Positions 19,591 through 28,805 are shown, numbered from the stretch's first letter. The stretch is DNA of 64,000 nt from Lautropia sp. (GCA_030532895.1 JAUNKF010000011.1:1-64000), one strand, 5' to 3'. A program made the numbers and translations. The notes: generated by a model from the letters alone, not told the origin.

Positions 19591-19883
19591 GGGGATCTCG
19601 ACATTGAGGGTTGACCATGTGTTGGCGATGCAGGCCGCTCAACAGGAAGAGTTTAGCCAAAACGGGCGGTGTTGAGCGCTTGGCCATGCTGGGTGGGGCC
19701 TGTCCGTCGGCCCGGCGACCGTTGGGGCAAGCCTCGTGCGCCTTGCCATGCCGCAGCACCGTTACCCATGCTGTGAAGGCATTGACCGTCATGCGGCTGT
19801 GGGCCGTGCCGGGCCGGTGGGGGAGAGGGATCTGCACGTCCAGCGGGGCTTTCACGGGGGCGAACACGTGCATGCAAGGCGCG

Positions 19884-20531
19884 CTAGGGCTTGGCATTCG
19901 GGGTGTTCGTGCTCGTACTGGTGGTGGCGCCTGTGCCGGTGCGAGGATCGGGGGCCGGGAAATGTCCCTGCACCCGTGATTGAAAGGTGAGCAGGCGGCT
20001 TTGCTCCTGGATCGCCAGCCCGACACCACTCAAGCGGTTGTTGCCCGACGTGACCACCACGGGTTGGTCGGTATGGATGATCTTGCCCACCAGATCGACG
20101 GTGACGGCCTGGGTGTCGACACGGAGCGCCGGATCACGTGCGGTGGCGGCGCGCAGTACCTGCACGTTGTCGAACAACTCGGCTTCGTCGCCGTTGTCGG
20201 CTGCCTTGCCCCGCTCGGCTTGGACGGTCAGCAACGGGTGTTGGTCATCGAGTGTGATGATGCGGGGGGCGGTGAAGGCGATTTGCTGATCGAGCGGGTA
20301 GTGCAGCATCTGCCGGGCTTCGATACGCACCGACGGGGCGCCGGTGGCATCGGCACGCATCAACGCCATTCGCTCAACGAAGTAATCCGGATCGGCACGG
20401 CCGGCCTGAGGCGGTGCCTTCTGGTTTTGCCGCTCGGCCTGTTGGGCAAAGTAATAACTGGCCATGCCCAGGCCGATCAGGATCAGCATCGAGGCGGTGG
20501 CTGCCAGTCGATCGAAAAGGCGGGGGCTCAT
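19884..20531 (-). CDS. lptC: LPS export protein LptC
   Basis: LptC is a bitopic inner-membrane protein linking LptBFG with LptA. The 215-residue sequence starts with a transmembrane helix (ASMLILIGLGMASYYFAQQ). The LptC domain follows, with DYFVERMALMRADATGAPSVRIEARQMLHYP and a C-terminal GKIIHTDQPVVVTSGNNRLSGVGL. The C-terminal tail is Thr/Ser-rich. The ATG at 20531 is four bases from the stop of kdsC, so they are probably co-transcribed. Confidence 0.92.
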   Translation of the reverse strand: MSPRLFDRLAATASMLILIGLGMASYYFAQQAERQNQKAPPQAGRADPDYFVERMALMRADATGAPSVRIEARQMLHYPLDQQIAFTAPRIITLDDQHPLLTVQAERGKAADNGDEAELFDNVQVLRAATARDPALRVDTQAVTVDLVGKIIHTDQPVVVTSGNNRLSGVGLAIQEQSRLLTFQSRVQGHFPAPDPRTGTGATTSTSTNTPNAKP

Positions 20532-20534
20532 GAC

Positions 20535-21074
20535 CTAGACCGTGTGCGTTCGACCACCGCGGTAGTGGGACAGCAGCGCATCGAATTCACCACGGCTCGT
20601 GAGCAGGAAGTTGGCAAACTCGCGCAATGCGCCTTCGCCGGCACGGGCGGTGGCCACCCAGCGGGCGACAGCCAGCACTTCAGGCACCGCGTCCGAGGGG
20701 GCGGCTGGCAGGGCGCAGGCTTGCATGGCGGCGAGGTCAGGCCAGTCATCACCCATGAAGGCGATTTCGTCCAGTCCCATGCCCTGCGCTGCACTGATCG
20801 CCTTCAGCGTGTCCAGCTTGTTGCTCACGCCCTGATGAACCTGAGTGATGCCCAGCTCGGCTGCGCGTCGTTCGACGATGGCCGAGCGCCGTCCCGTGAT
20901 GATGACGAGTTGGATGCCGGCTTTTTTCAACAGCGTGATGCCGAAGCCGTCACGTACCGAAAAGGACTTGGCCATTTCACCGTCATGGCCGATCCAGATC
21001 CGGCCGTCGGTGAGGGTGCCGTCGATGTCCATCGCCAGCAGACGAATCTGACGGGCAGCAGCGAGTATGTCCAT
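20535..21074 (-). CDS. kdsC: 3-deoxy-D-manno-octulosonate 8-phosphate phosphatase
   Basis: This HAD-family enzyme removes phosphate from Kdo 8-phosphate for LPS core synthesis. At 179 residues it has the normal C0-type size. The nucleophile motif MDIDGTLTDGR is at residues 15-25 (D16, D18). VIITGRRS and FMGDDWPDL are HAD motifs II-IV. The ATG at 21074 directly follows the kdsD stop with no gap, so the two are in one operon. Confidence 0.95.
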   Translation of the reverse strand: MDILAAARQIRLLAMDIDGTLTDGRIWIGHDGEMAKSFSVRDGFGITLLKKAGIQLVIITGRRSAIVERRAAELGITQVHQGVSNKLDTLKAISAAQGMGLDEIAFMGDDWPDLAAMQACALPAAPSDAVPEVLAVARWVATARAGEGALREFANFLLTSRGEFDALLSHYRGGRTHTV

Positions 21075-22070
21075 TCAGACCACCTTGGCAGTGAGCAGAT
21101 CATGAAAGTGCAGTGCGCCTACCAGTTTCTGGTCGGTGTCTGCCACCAGAATCTGGGAGATGCGGCGTGATTCCATCAACCGGACGGCTTCGACAGCCAG
21201 CGCATCGGGGGGAATCGTGACGGGCGATGGGGTCATCACGTCGCCGATGGTGAGCGTGCCGAGATCGAGCTGTTCGCGGCCGAAGACGCGGCGCAGGTCA
21301 CCATCGGTGAAGATGCCGGCAATGCGGTCATCCGGGCTGAGCACGGCCACCATGCCCATGCGCTTGCGGCTGATTTCGAGCAGTGCGTCGGTGAAGAGGG
21401 CATCAGGTGGGCAGGTGGGCAGCTCTTGTCCCTGGCGCATGATGTCGTTCACATGGGTGAGCAGGCGGCGGCCGAGTGAACCGCCGGGGTGCGAGCGGGC
21501 AAAGTCCTCGCTGCCGAAGCCGCGCGCCACGAGAAGCGCCACGGCCAGCGCATCGCCCAGGGCCAGCGCGGCCGTGGTGCTGGCCGTGGGGGCGAGGTTC
21601 AGCGGGCAGGCTTCCTGCTGGGCGCTGGCATAGAGGTGGATGTCGGCGTAGGAGGCAAGCGGTGAGTTCGCGTTGCCCGTCATCGCGATCAGCCCGGCAC
21701 CCTGGCGCTTGACCTGGGGCACGATGGTCAGCAGCTCATCGGTGCGCCCCGAGTTGGAGAGGGCGATGAACACGTCTTGTGGCGTGACCATCCCCAGATC
21801 CCCGTGGCTTGCTTCGGCCGGGTGGACGAAGAAGGCCGGGGTGCCGGTGGAGGCGAGCGTGGCGGCGATCTTGCGGGCGATGTGCCCCGACTTGCCGATC
21901 CCGCTCACGATGACGCGACCGGTGCAGGCCAGAATCATCCGGCAGGCGCGGGCAAAGTTCGCATCGATGGTGTGGCGAAGCTGCTGGATCGCATCGGCTT
22001 CGATGGCCAGCACCTGGCAGGCGCGATCGATCAGTTGCTGGTCAGAGACGGCGGGAGGGGTAGGGGGCAT
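21075..22070 (-). CDS. kdsD: Arabinose-5-phosphate isomerase (KdsD/KpsF family)
   Basis: This enzyme converts ribulose 5-phosphate to arabinose 5-phosphate, the first step towards Kdo. The 331 residues comprise an N-terminal SIS domain (VSGIGKSGHIARKIAATLASTGTPAFFVHPAEA split over 60-95, SNSGRTDELL) and two C-terminal CBS domains (GIFTDGDLRR, SRRISQILVAD). It is the first gene of a kdsD-kdsC-lptC-lptA-lptB chain on the minus strand. It is divergent from mlaF, with promoters probably in the 331-base gap. Confidence 0.95.
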   Translation of the reverse strand: MPPTPPAVSDQQLIDRACQVLAIEADAIQQLRHTIDANFARACRMILACTGRVIVSGIGKSGHIARKIAATLASTGTPAFFVHPAEASHGDLGMVTPQDVFIALSNSGRTDELLTIVPQVKRQGAGLIAMTGNANSPLASYADIHLYASAQQEACPLNLAPTASTTAALALGDALAVALLVARGFGSEDFARSHPGGSLGRRLLTHVNDIMRQGQELPTCPPDALFTDALLEISRKRMGMVAVLSPDDRIAGIFTDGDLRRVFGREQLDLGTLTIGDVMTPSPVTIPPDALAVEAVRLMESRRISQILVADTDQKLVGALHFHDLLTAKVV

Positions 22071-22401
22071 GATGGAGTCGGCGGCTGTCGACGGGCAGGC
22101 AAAAGGGGCTGGGTCGAATCAGGGGCGGTGGCGGCAAGGTCGTAGGCGGGTGCGAGCCTTCACGATACGCTTCAAAAGTATAGAGTGTAATTGGCCGTTT
22201 ACCGTGGGACACCGTGCGGTGAACACGCGATGGATGCGTGTGCTCAGGGTGTATGCGTTCGCCAACGGGCTGTCGCGTTGCAGCCATGACGATTCGTCGG
22301 CCTCTGCTGGCCGTCCTGGCTGGTGTTGTGTGTTTTTTTGGGAGCCGGGGCCGGTCTTGTGTTAGTTTGCAAGATTGGCTTAATCCAGAACTTGGACTGA
22401 T
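22071..22401. promoter_or_regulatory. Divergent regulatory region between kdsD and mlaF
   Basis: No gene is seen here. The two operons read away from it, so both promoters should lie inside. Part of it (about 22170-22200) is notably AT-rich, with TATACT on the minus strand at about 22180 as a possible -10 for kdsD. I do not find a confident -35 partner for it, nor a convincing promoter for mlaF. Confidence 0.4.
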
Positions 22402-23202
22402 TTGAGTAACGACACGCTACTGTCCATCGAATCGCTCAGCTTCGGCTACACGCCCGAGCGGCAGATTCTGAAGAACATCTCGATGCGCTTTCGACGCGGC
22501 TCGGTGGTCGCGTTGATGGGTGGCTCCGGCTCGGGCAAGACCACGGTGTTGCGCTTGGTGGGCGCCCAGATTCGGCCGCAGAACGGCAAGGTCATCCTCA
22601 ACGGCGTGGATGTGCATTCGTTGGGCAAGGATGAGTTGTACAAGGCGCGCCGGGATATCGGCATGCTCTTTCAGTTCGGCGCCCTCTTCACCGATCTGGA
22701 CATCTTTGACAATGTGGCGTTTCCGCTGCGTGAGCAGACCGATCTGCCCGAGTCGATGATCCGCGATCTGGTGCTGATGAAACTGAATGCCGTCGGCCTG
22801 CGGGGTGCGGCACACCTGATGCCGTCGGAGATTTCGGGCGGCATGGCGCGCCGGGTGGCGCTGGCGCGTTCGATCGCACTTGATCCGCCACTGCTGATGT
22901 ACGACGAACCGTTCGCCGGTCTCGATCCGATCTCGCTCGGCACCATTGCGCACCTCATCCGCACGCTCAACGATGCCTTGGGGGCCACCTCGATTCTGGT
23001 CACGCACGATGTGCAGGAAACCTTCGAGATCGTCGATTACGCTTACGTGATGAGTGGTGGTCAGATCATCGCCGAAGGCACGCCCGAGGAACTGCGGGCC
23101 TCGACCGATCCGCAGGTGGTTCAATTCCTGAACGGGCGCCGTGACGGCCCCGTGGCGTTCCAGTATCCGGCGCGCCCCATCCGGGAGGATCTGGGACTAT
23201 GA
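22402..23202 (+). CDS. mlaF: Phospholipid transport ABC ATP-binding protein MlaF
   Basis: MlaF is the ATPase of the MlaFEDB complex, which moves phospholipids between inner membrane and periplasm to keep outer-membrane asymmetry. Walker A GGSGSGKTT is at residues 40-48. The signature is SEISGGMARRVALARS, Walker B is LLMYDEPFAGLDP, and the H-loop is in LVTHDVQET. The start is a TTG at 22402 (MSNDTLLSIESLSF). It overlaps mlaE by four bases and leads the operon mlaF-E-D-A-C-B. Confidence 0.95.
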   Translation: MSNDTLLSIESLSFGYTPERQILKNISMRFRRGSVVALMGGSGSGKTTVLRLVGAQIRPQNGKVILNGVDVHSLGKDELYKARRDIGMLFQFGALFTDLDIFDNVAFPLREQTDLPESMIRDLVLMKLNAVGLRGAAHLMPSEISGGMARRVALARSIALDPPLLMYDEPFAGLDPISLGTIAHLIRTLNDALGATSILVTHDVQETFEIVDYAYVMSGGQIIAEGTPEELRASTDPQVVQFLNGRRDGPVAFQYPARPIREDLGL

Positions 23203-23984
23203 TCGTCAACCTGATTTCGCGCCTGGGGCGCTGGGCGATCCAGGTGATGAACGACCTGGGTTTCAGCCTGCGTTTCCTGTTGCAGTTGTTCGCGTCGTCG
23301 GTGCTGGCGTTGAAGCGGCCACGACTGATCGTCGAGCAGCTGTATTTCGTCGGCAACCGCTCGTTGTCCATCGTGCTGATCTCGGGCCTCTTCGTCGGCT
23401 TCGTGCTGGGACTGCAGGGTTATTACAACCTGGAGCGCTACGGTTCCGAAGCGGCCTTGGGCTTGGTGGTGGCGCTGTCGCTGTTGCGTGAGCTGGGCCC
23501 GGTGGTCACGGCGCTGCTCTTTGCCGGGCGGGCCAGCACCTCGCTCACCGCCGGCATCGGCCTGATGAAGACGGGCGAGCAGCTGATTGCGATGGAAATG
23601 ATGGGTGTCGACCCCATGTTGCGCGTGATGGCGCCCCGGTTTTTGGCGGTGCTCATCGCAATGCCGCTGTTGGCGCTGTTGTTCTCGGCGGTGGGCATTC
23701 TGGGCGCCTGGGTCGTGGGTGTGCAGATGATCGGTGTCGATCCCGGCTCCTTCTGGTCTCAGATGCAGGGGGGGGTGGATTTCCGCCTGGACGTGCTCAA
23801 CGGTGTCATCAAAAGCGTGGTGTTCGCCTTGTTGTGCGGCTTCATCGCGCTTCTGGTGGGGCATGAGGCGCAGACGACCCCGGAAGGGGTGGCGCGGGCC
23901 ACGACGACCACGGTGGTGGTCTCTTCCCTGGCGGTATTGGCCTCCGATTTTCTGATGACCGCGCTGATGTTCGGCGGTCTTTGA
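23199..23984 (+). CDS. mlaE: Phospholipid transport permease MlaE
   Basis: The 261-residue inner-membrane permease of the Mla system has several hydrophobic helices. It carries the MlaE family pattern FVGFVLGLQGYYNLERYG, GPVVTALLFAGRASTSLTAGIGLMK and EQLIAMEMMGVDP. The ATG overlaps the mlaF TGA (ATGA). mlaD follows after 28 bases. Confidence 0.96.
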   Translation: MIVNLISRLGRWAIQVMNDLGFSLRFLLQLFASSVLALKRPRLIVEQLYFVGNRSLSIVLISGLFVGFVLGLQGYYNLERYGSEAALGLVVALSLLRELGPVVTALLFAGRASTSLTAGIGLMKTGEQLIAMEMMGVDPMLRVMAPRFLAVLIAMPLLALLFSAVGILGAWVVGVQMIGVDPGSFWSQMQGGVDFRLDVLNGVIKSVVFALLCGFIALLVGHEAQTTPEGVARATTTTVVVSSLAVLASDFLMTALMFGGL

Positions 23985-24012
23985 GCAAGTAAACACGGCA
24001 ACGAGTGATTCG

Positions 24013-24498
24013 ATGGCAATGAAACGCAACTCTATGGATCTGCTGGTGGGCTGCTTCGTGCTGGCAGGCATCCTGGCTCTCTTCTTCCTGGCTGTTCGGG
24101 CCTCGAACCCTGGCGCGGCTTCCATCCGCGGCGGTTACACGCTGGAGGCGGAGTTCGACAACATCGGCGGTCTGAAGCCGAAAGCGGCCGTGCGTAGCGC
24201 GGGTGTCGTGGTGGGCCGTGTCACGGGCATCATGCTGAACCCTGAAACCTATCGGGCCGTGGTGCAGATGAACATGGACTCGCGCTACCAGTTTCCGAAG
24301 GATTCATCACTGAAGATCATGACCTCGGGCCTGTTGGGTGAGCAATACCTCGGTATCGATCCGGGGGCCGAAGAAGAAAACCTGGGCGATGGCGGCAAGA
24401 TCGAGATCACCCAGTCGGCCATCGTGCTGGAGAACCTGATTGGTCAGATGCTCTATGGCAAGGGCGGCAAGGATGATTCGTCGGGGAGCGCCGAATGA
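24013..24498 (+). CDS. mlaD: Phospholipid transport MCE protein MlaD
   Basis: MlaD forms the hexameric MCE ring that sits on MlaFE. The 161 residues give one N-terminal transmembrane helix (LLVGCFVLAGILALFFLAV). A single MCE domain follows: YTLEAEFDNIGGLKPKAAVR, GVVVGRVTGI and the GLLGEQYLGIDPG loop. The C-terminal end is Gly/Ser/acidic. It overlaps mlaA by four bases. Confidence 0.95.
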   Translation: MAMKRNSMDLLVGCFVLAGILALFFLAVRASNPGAASIRGGYTLEAEFDNIGGLKPKAAVRSAGVVVGRVTGIMLNPETYRAVVQMNMDSRYQFPKDSSLKIMTSGLLGEQYLGIDPGAEEENLGDGGKIEITQSAIVLENLIGQMLYGKGGKDDSSGSAE

Positions 24499-25694
24499 AG
24501 ACCGGGGTGCTGATCACCGAAGCGGGGGATGAGCTGCGCGTGGCCTGCCCTCGCGTGGGCCGTCTGGCGGGCCTGATGCTGGCCGCCGGCGTGTTGACGA
24601 TGGCTGCCGGCTGTGCGTCGACGAAGGGTGCCGGTGGTGGCGAGGCGGGTGCTTCGGCGATGGACAAGGCCAGTGCCGTGGTTGATCAGACCGATCTGGC
24701 GGCCAAGAGCGCATCGGCGGTCAAGGGCGTGCTGGGCGGTGGCTCGGTCGGCGCCGCTGAAGGGGCGGGCGAGGTCGAGTCAGCCTCAGGTGCTGCCGCT
24801 GACATGGCCGAGGGCGCAAGCGGCGGTGCCGCCGCTGCGCTCTCGGGGGTGACGGGCGCTGCCAGCAGCATGACGGGGGGGCTGAGCGATGCGCTGCCCG
24901 GTGCTGAGGGGGGCGTGGCCGGTGCGCTCACCGAGGCCACGCCGCTTGGCGTGCTGGGCGACCTGAAGATGCCCACGAATCCGCAAGATCCGCTGGAGCC
25001 GTACAACCGGATCATGTTCCGCTTCAACGAACAGGCCGATCGTTATGTGGCCAAGCCCGTGGCTCAGGCTTACCAGTTCATCACGCCTGAGCCGGTGCAG
25101 CTCGTCGTCTCGAATTTCTTCTCGAACCTGCTGGATGTCTATACCAGCGTCAACAACCTGCTGCAGGCCAAGCCGAAAGAGGCACTGAACGACATCACAC
25201 GCTTCGTGGTCAACACAGGTTTTGGCTTCTTCGGTTTTGCCGATGTGGCTTCAGCCATCGGCATGCCGAAGCACCACGAAGATCTGGGTCAGACGCTGGG
25301 CTGGTGGGGCGTTCCTGCCGGCCCCTACTTCGTGTTGCCGATCTTTGGGCCATCCACCGTGCGAGATACGCTGGCGCGGCCCCTGGATGGCTATGGCAGT
25401 TATTACGCCTGGGTGGACAATCCGGCCCTCAGAAACTCGCTCTACCTGACCGAAAAGGTCTCGGATCGGGCCAAGCTGCTGGAGGCTGAGAAATTGCTCG
25501 ATGCGGCGGCGCTCGATCGCTACAGCTTGATCCGTGACGGTTTCCTGCAGCGTCGCCAGAACCAGGTCTATGATGGCAACCCGCCCGAGGACGGGAGTCT
25601 GGATGATCCCTACGGTGATGACCCGTATGCGGATGACCCTTATGCTGAAGAGCAGGCTGAAAAGGCCGCGGGGGCTGGGGAGGAGAAGCCTTGA
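24495..25694 (+). CDS. mlaA: Outer-membrane lipoprotein MlaA (VacJ) with a long low-complexity spacer
   Basis: MlaA forms the outer-membrane donut that removes mislocalised phospholipids. The lipobox MAAGC puts the lipid Cys at residue 40. The MlaA domain starts near residue 165 (DPLEPYNRIMFRFNEQAD) and continues through NNLLQAKPKEALNDITRF, GFFGFADVA and LGWWGVPAGPYFVLPIFGPS. At 399 residues it is well above the usual ~230-280. The extra length is an Ala/Gly/Ser-rich spacer (about 41-160) and an acidic tail with repeated DDPYxD units (about 370-385). The spacer may reach across the periplasm; this is inference. Confidence 0.93.
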   Translation: MKTGVLITEAGDELRVACPRVGRLAGLMLAAGVLTMAAGCASTKGAGGGEAGASAMDKASAVVDQTDLAAKSASAVKGVLGGGSVGAAEGAGEVESASGAAADMAEGASGGAAAALSGVTGAASSMTGGLSDALPGAEGGVAGALTEATPLGVLGDLKMPTNPQDPLEPYNRIMFRFNEQADRYVAKPVAQAYQFITPEPVQLVVSNFFSNLLDVYTSVNNLLQAKPKEALNDITRFVVNTGFGFFGFADVASAIGMPKHHEDLGQTLGWWGVPAGPYFVLPIFGPSTVRDTLARPLDGYGSYYAWVDNPALRNSLYLTEKVSDRAKLLEAEKLLDAAALDRYSLIRDGFLQRRQNQVYDGNPPEDGSLDDPYGDDPYADDPYAEEQAEKAAGAGEEKP

Positions 25695-25893
25695 GGCGTC
25701 TTCTGCGTTCGGCGTCAGCTGTTTGATGACCCCGTTCGATGATCAACCGTCTGGCGGCGCTTGCGACCTTTGACGCATTTCGGACAAAGGGCGTCATGCG
25801 GCTCTTACATGCCGGCGTTATCGTTCCACTCGCAGTGGCGTTCATGGGGAACCGCTGCTGCGAACCATGAGTCTTCTGACTTCAAGGACAACC

Positions 25894-26508
25894 ATGAAAA
25901 TCAAATTCCTTTCTCTGCTGTCGGGCCTGTTTCTGATGGGCGCAGCCTGGGCGCAAACCGCGCCCAATGACTTCATCGACCAGCTCTCCAATGGTGTGCT
26001 GGCCGATGTCCAGAAGGATACGGCGCTCAAACAGGGAGATCTGAGCAGCATTTCCCAGCTGGTGGATGAGCGTCTGATGCCGCATGTCAACTTCGAGCGG
26101 ATGACGGCGCTGACGGTAGGCCGCCCGTGGCGTCAGGCCACGCCGGCGCAGCGCGAGGCGCTGATGCGGGAATTCCGTGTGCTGCTGATCCGCACCTACG
26201 CCAACGCTTTTGCGCAGGTGAAGAACCAGAAGATCCAGATGCGTCCTTTCCGTGGCGATGCCTCGCAGAAGGAGGTGATCGTGCGCAGCCAGGTGGTTCA
26301 GCCGGGGGCCGAGCCGCTGCAGCTCGACTATCGTCTGGAGCGTGCCGGCGACGCGTGGCGCATCTATGACGTGAACGTTTTGGGCGTCTGGCTGGTGCAA
26401 ACCTATCGCAACCAGTTTGCGCAGGAAATCTCGGCCTCGGGCATCGATGGCCTGATCAAGAGCCTGGCTGCCAAGAATGCCAAGGCCAAGCAGCAGATCA
26501 AGGGCTGA
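25894..26508 (+). CDS. mlaC: Phospholipid-binding periplasmic protein MlaC
   Basis: MlaC shuttles phospholipids between MlaA and the MlaFEDB complex. The ATG at 25894 is chosen over one nine codons earlier because AAGGA lies five bases before it. The signal peptide (MKIKFLSLLSGLFLMGAAWA) is short and typical. The mature part has the MlaC/Ttg2D pattern PHVNFERMTALTVGRPWRQATPAQR, RTYANAF, LDYRLERAGDAWRIYDVNVLGVWLVQTYR. The gap to mlaA is 199 bases and contains an inverted repeat TGACGC...GCGTCA (25771-25796), so a separate promoter is possible. Confidence 0.95.
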   Translation: MKIKFLSLLSGLFLMGAAWAQTAPNDFIDQLSNGVLADVQKDTALKQGDLSSISQLVDERLMPHVNFERMTALTVGRPWRQATPAQREALMREFRVLLIRTYANAFAQVKNQKIQMRPFRGDASQKEVIVRSQVVQPGAEPLQLDYRLERAGDAWRIYDVNVLGVWLVQTYRNQFAQEISASGIDGLIKSLAAKNAKAKQQIKG

Positions 26509-26515
26509 GGCGCGG

Positions 26516-26857
26516 ATGGGTACGACCCCGGAAGTGAGCGGCCGCGCGGTGCTTGCCGTGCCGGCCCGCATCGACCAGGCCAATGTGACTGAGGTGATGC
26601 AGCAGATGCGTGAGGCGGGCCGCCGATGTGTGCAGGCCGGACAGCGCGCTTGCGTCATCGACCTTTCGACACTGGAACAGTTCGATTCGACCGTCCTGTC
26701 GATGCTGCTGGAGCTGTCGCGTCAGCTGGGTCGGCCGGTCTCCGTCATCAACCCGCCGCCGAAGCTTCAGGCGTTGGCACGGCTCTATGGCGTCTCCGAG
26801 CTTCTGGGGCTGGCGGCGCCTGAGCCGTCGGTTGCTTCTCCTGTTGGCCAGGCTTGA
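26516..26857 (+). CDS. mlaB: STAS-domain protein MlaB
   Basis: A single STAS domain of 113 residues, the size of MlaB, which binds MlaF and is needed for ATPase activity. The ATG at 26516 is seven bases after the mlaC stop; a longer in-frame extension overlaps mlaC and is rejected. DLSTLEQFDSTVLSMLLELSRQ is the STAS core with the Asp-Ser-Thr segment. Its position at the end of the mla operon supports the call. Confidence 0.88.
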   Translation: MGTTPEVSGRAVLAVPARIDQANVTEVMQQMREAGRRCVQAGQRACVIDLSTLEQFDSTVLSMLLELSRQLGRPVSVINPPPKLQALARLYGVSELLGLAAPEPSVASPVGQA

Positions 26858-27059
26858 GGCCGCTTCGCGACCTTTGTTCGCGTTGATCAGCGGGGTTTGA
26901 AGCGTACCGGCTCAAGGACGCACGCTGTGTTTCGTTTCCCGTGTTTCATGTCATGGTGTTGGGGGGCTTCACGGTGGCGGACGTGTCCTCTGGCGCCACC
27001 GTTGCAAGCGCCGTCGGTCACGAAACGCCTGCCTGCCAGGCATCCGGCGGTATCATCCG

Positions 27060-27094
27060 GGCCGGCCCGTGGTTTGGGGGTCGGCCTTTTCTTT
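27060..27094 (+). terminator. Rho-independent terminator after the mla operon
   Basis: GGCCGGCCC (27060-27068) pairs with GGGTCGGCC (27078-27086), a 9-bp stem with one G-U pair and a 9-base loop. It is followed by TTTTCTTT. It lies just before the ABC-transporter start at 27108, separating the two transcription units or attenuating the second. Confidence 0.75.
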
Positions 27095-27107
27095 GGACTC
27101 AGCTTTC

Positions 27108-28046
27108 ATGACGACCACTTCATCCCCCGCGGGCGGCCCGGCCGTGCTGCCCATCGACATCCAGGGGGTCAGAAAGCGCTTCGGTTCGCTGCAAGCGCTC
27201 GATGGCATCACGCTCGGTATCGAGCCGGGTGACTTCTTCGCATTGCTCGGCCCCAACGGCGCGGGCAAGACCACGCTGATCTCGATCATCGCGGGCCTGG
27301 CCAAGGCTGACAGCGGGCAGGTGCGGGTGATGGGGCATGATGTGGTCAAGGATTATCAGGCAGCCCGCAAGGCGCTGGGCGTCGTGCCGCAGGAATTGGT
27401 CTTCGACCCCTTTTTCACCGTGCGTGAGACCTTGAACATCACGGCCGGTTACTACGGGGTGCGCAACGCCGGTGCCTGGATCGATCGGGTACTGGAGGGG
27501 CTGGGGTTGTCGCCCAAGGCCAACACCAACATGCGGGCGCTGTCCGGTGGCATGAAACGCCGCGTCCTGGTGGCGCAGGCGCTGGTTCATCGTCCGCCTG
27601 TCATCGTGCTGGATGAACCGACGGCCGGCGTGGATGTGGAGCTGCGCCAATCCTTGTGGACGTTCGTGCAGCAGCTCAATCGCGAGGGGCACACCATCGT
27701 GTTGACCACGCATTATCTGGAAGAGGCACAGGCACTGTGCAACCGGGTGGCGGTGATGAAGGCGGGTCGGGTGGTGGCACTCGACAGCACCGAGGCGCTC
27801 CTGAAGCGCTTCTCGGCCGGTGCCGTGATGTTGTCGCTCTCGGGCGGTTCGCTCCCCGAGTTTCTGAAACCTCGCCAGATGCAGCCCTTGCCGGGTGATC
27901 CGCGTATCCGGCTCTCGCTGGACGATTATGCGGAGCTGGCGCCGATCATCGCGGCCATCCAGGCCACGGGGGCCACGATCCAGGACATGGAAATTGCCCG
28001 AACCGACCTTGAAGACGTGTTCGTGCGGCTGATGCAGGAGGGGTGA
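27108..28046 (+). CDS. ABC-2 type transporter ATP-binding protein
   Basis: The ATG at 27108 gives 312 residues. Walker A GPNGAGKTT is at 48-56, the signature is ALSGGMKRRVLVAQAL, Walker B is VIVLDEPTAGVDV, and the switch His is in LTTHYLEEA. It belongs to the YadG/CcmA-like drug-and-lipid export group. The C-terminal ~60 residues resemble the usual extension of such exporters. The substrate is unknown. It is paired with the permease four bases downstream, and the pair lies between mla and bolA-murA in many betaproteobacteria. Confidence 0.92.
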   Translation: MTTTSSPAGGPAVLPIDIQGVRKRFGSLQALDGITLGIEPGDFFALLGPNGAGKTTLISIIAGLAKADSGQVRVMGHDVVKDYQAARKALGVVPQELVFDPFFTVRETLNITAGYYGVRNAGAWIDRVLEGLGLSPKANTNMRALSGGMKRRVLVAQALVHRPPVIVLDEPTAGVDVELRQSLWTFVQQLNREGHTIVLTTHYLEEAQALCNRVAVMKAGRVVALDSTEALLKRFSAGAVMLSLSGGSLPEFLKPRQMQPLPGDPRIRLSLDDYAELAPIIAAIQATGATIQDMEIARTDLEDVFVRLMQEG

Positions 28047-28049
28047 GGC

Positions 28050-28805
28050 ATGGACGGCTTTTTGACCCTGTTCCGCAAAGAGGTGCTGCGCTTCTGGAAG
28101 GTGGGCCTGCAGACGATGGGCGCACCCATCGTCTCGGCGCTGCTCTATCTGCTGATTTTCTCTCACGCGCTGAGGGATCGGATCGATGTCTATCCCGGCA
28201 TCGATTACGCCAGCTTTCTGGTGCCGGGCCTCGTGATGATGTCGCTCCTGCAGAATGCTTTTGCCAACGCCTCCTCGTCACTGATCCAGAGCAAGGTGAC
28301 GGGCAACATCGTGTTCGTGTTGCTGGCGCCCCTCTCGCCCTGGGCCTTGTATGGTGGTTATGTGCTGTCGGCGATGGTGCGTGGGCTGGCCGTGGGTACC
28401 GGGGTGCTGATCGTCACGACCTTCTTCATGGATCTGTCGCTGCAAAAGCCGCTGTGGGCGCTCGTCTTTGCCGTGCTGGCCGCGGGCATCCTGGGCACTT
28501 TCGGGTTGCTGGCCGGCATTCTGGCCGAGAAGTTCGATCAGATCGCGTCGTTTCAGAATTTCCTGATCATGCCGCTCACCTTCCTGTCGGGCGTGTTCTA
28601 TTCGGTGCATTCGCTGCCGCCCTTCTGGCAGGCGGCCTCGCACCTGAATCCCTTCTTTTACATGGTGGACGGTTTCCGCTACGGCTTTTTCGGTCAGGCC
28701 GATATCGACCCGTGGTTGTCGCTTGGCATCGTGTCCAGCAGCTGGGTGGTGCTGGCCACGATCGCGATGGTGCTGCTGCACCGGGGGTATCGGCTGCGGT
28801 ATTGA
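28050..28805 (+). CDS. ABC-2 type transporter permease
   Basis: The 251-residue integral membrane protein has about six hydrophobic helices and the ABC-2 permease pattern. LVPGLVMMSLLQNAF is in the middle and FLIMPLTFLSGVFYSVHSLPPFW in the C-terminal part, followed by LNPFFYMVDGFRYG. It partners the ATPase directly upstream. It resembles YadH-type exporters; the cargo is not known. Confidence 0.92.
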   Translation: MDGFLTLFRKEVLRFWKVGLQTMGAPIVSALLYLLIFSHALRDRIDVYPGIDYASFLVPGLVMMSLLQNAFANASSSLIQSKVTGNIVFVLLAPLSPWALYGGYVLSAMVRGLAVGTGVLIVTTFFMDLSLQKPLWALVFAVLAAGILGTFGLLAGILAEKFDQIASFQNFLIMPLTFLSGVFYSVHSLPPFWQAASHLNPFFYMVDGFRYGFFGQADIDPWLSLGIVSSSWVVLATIAMVLLHRGYRLRY

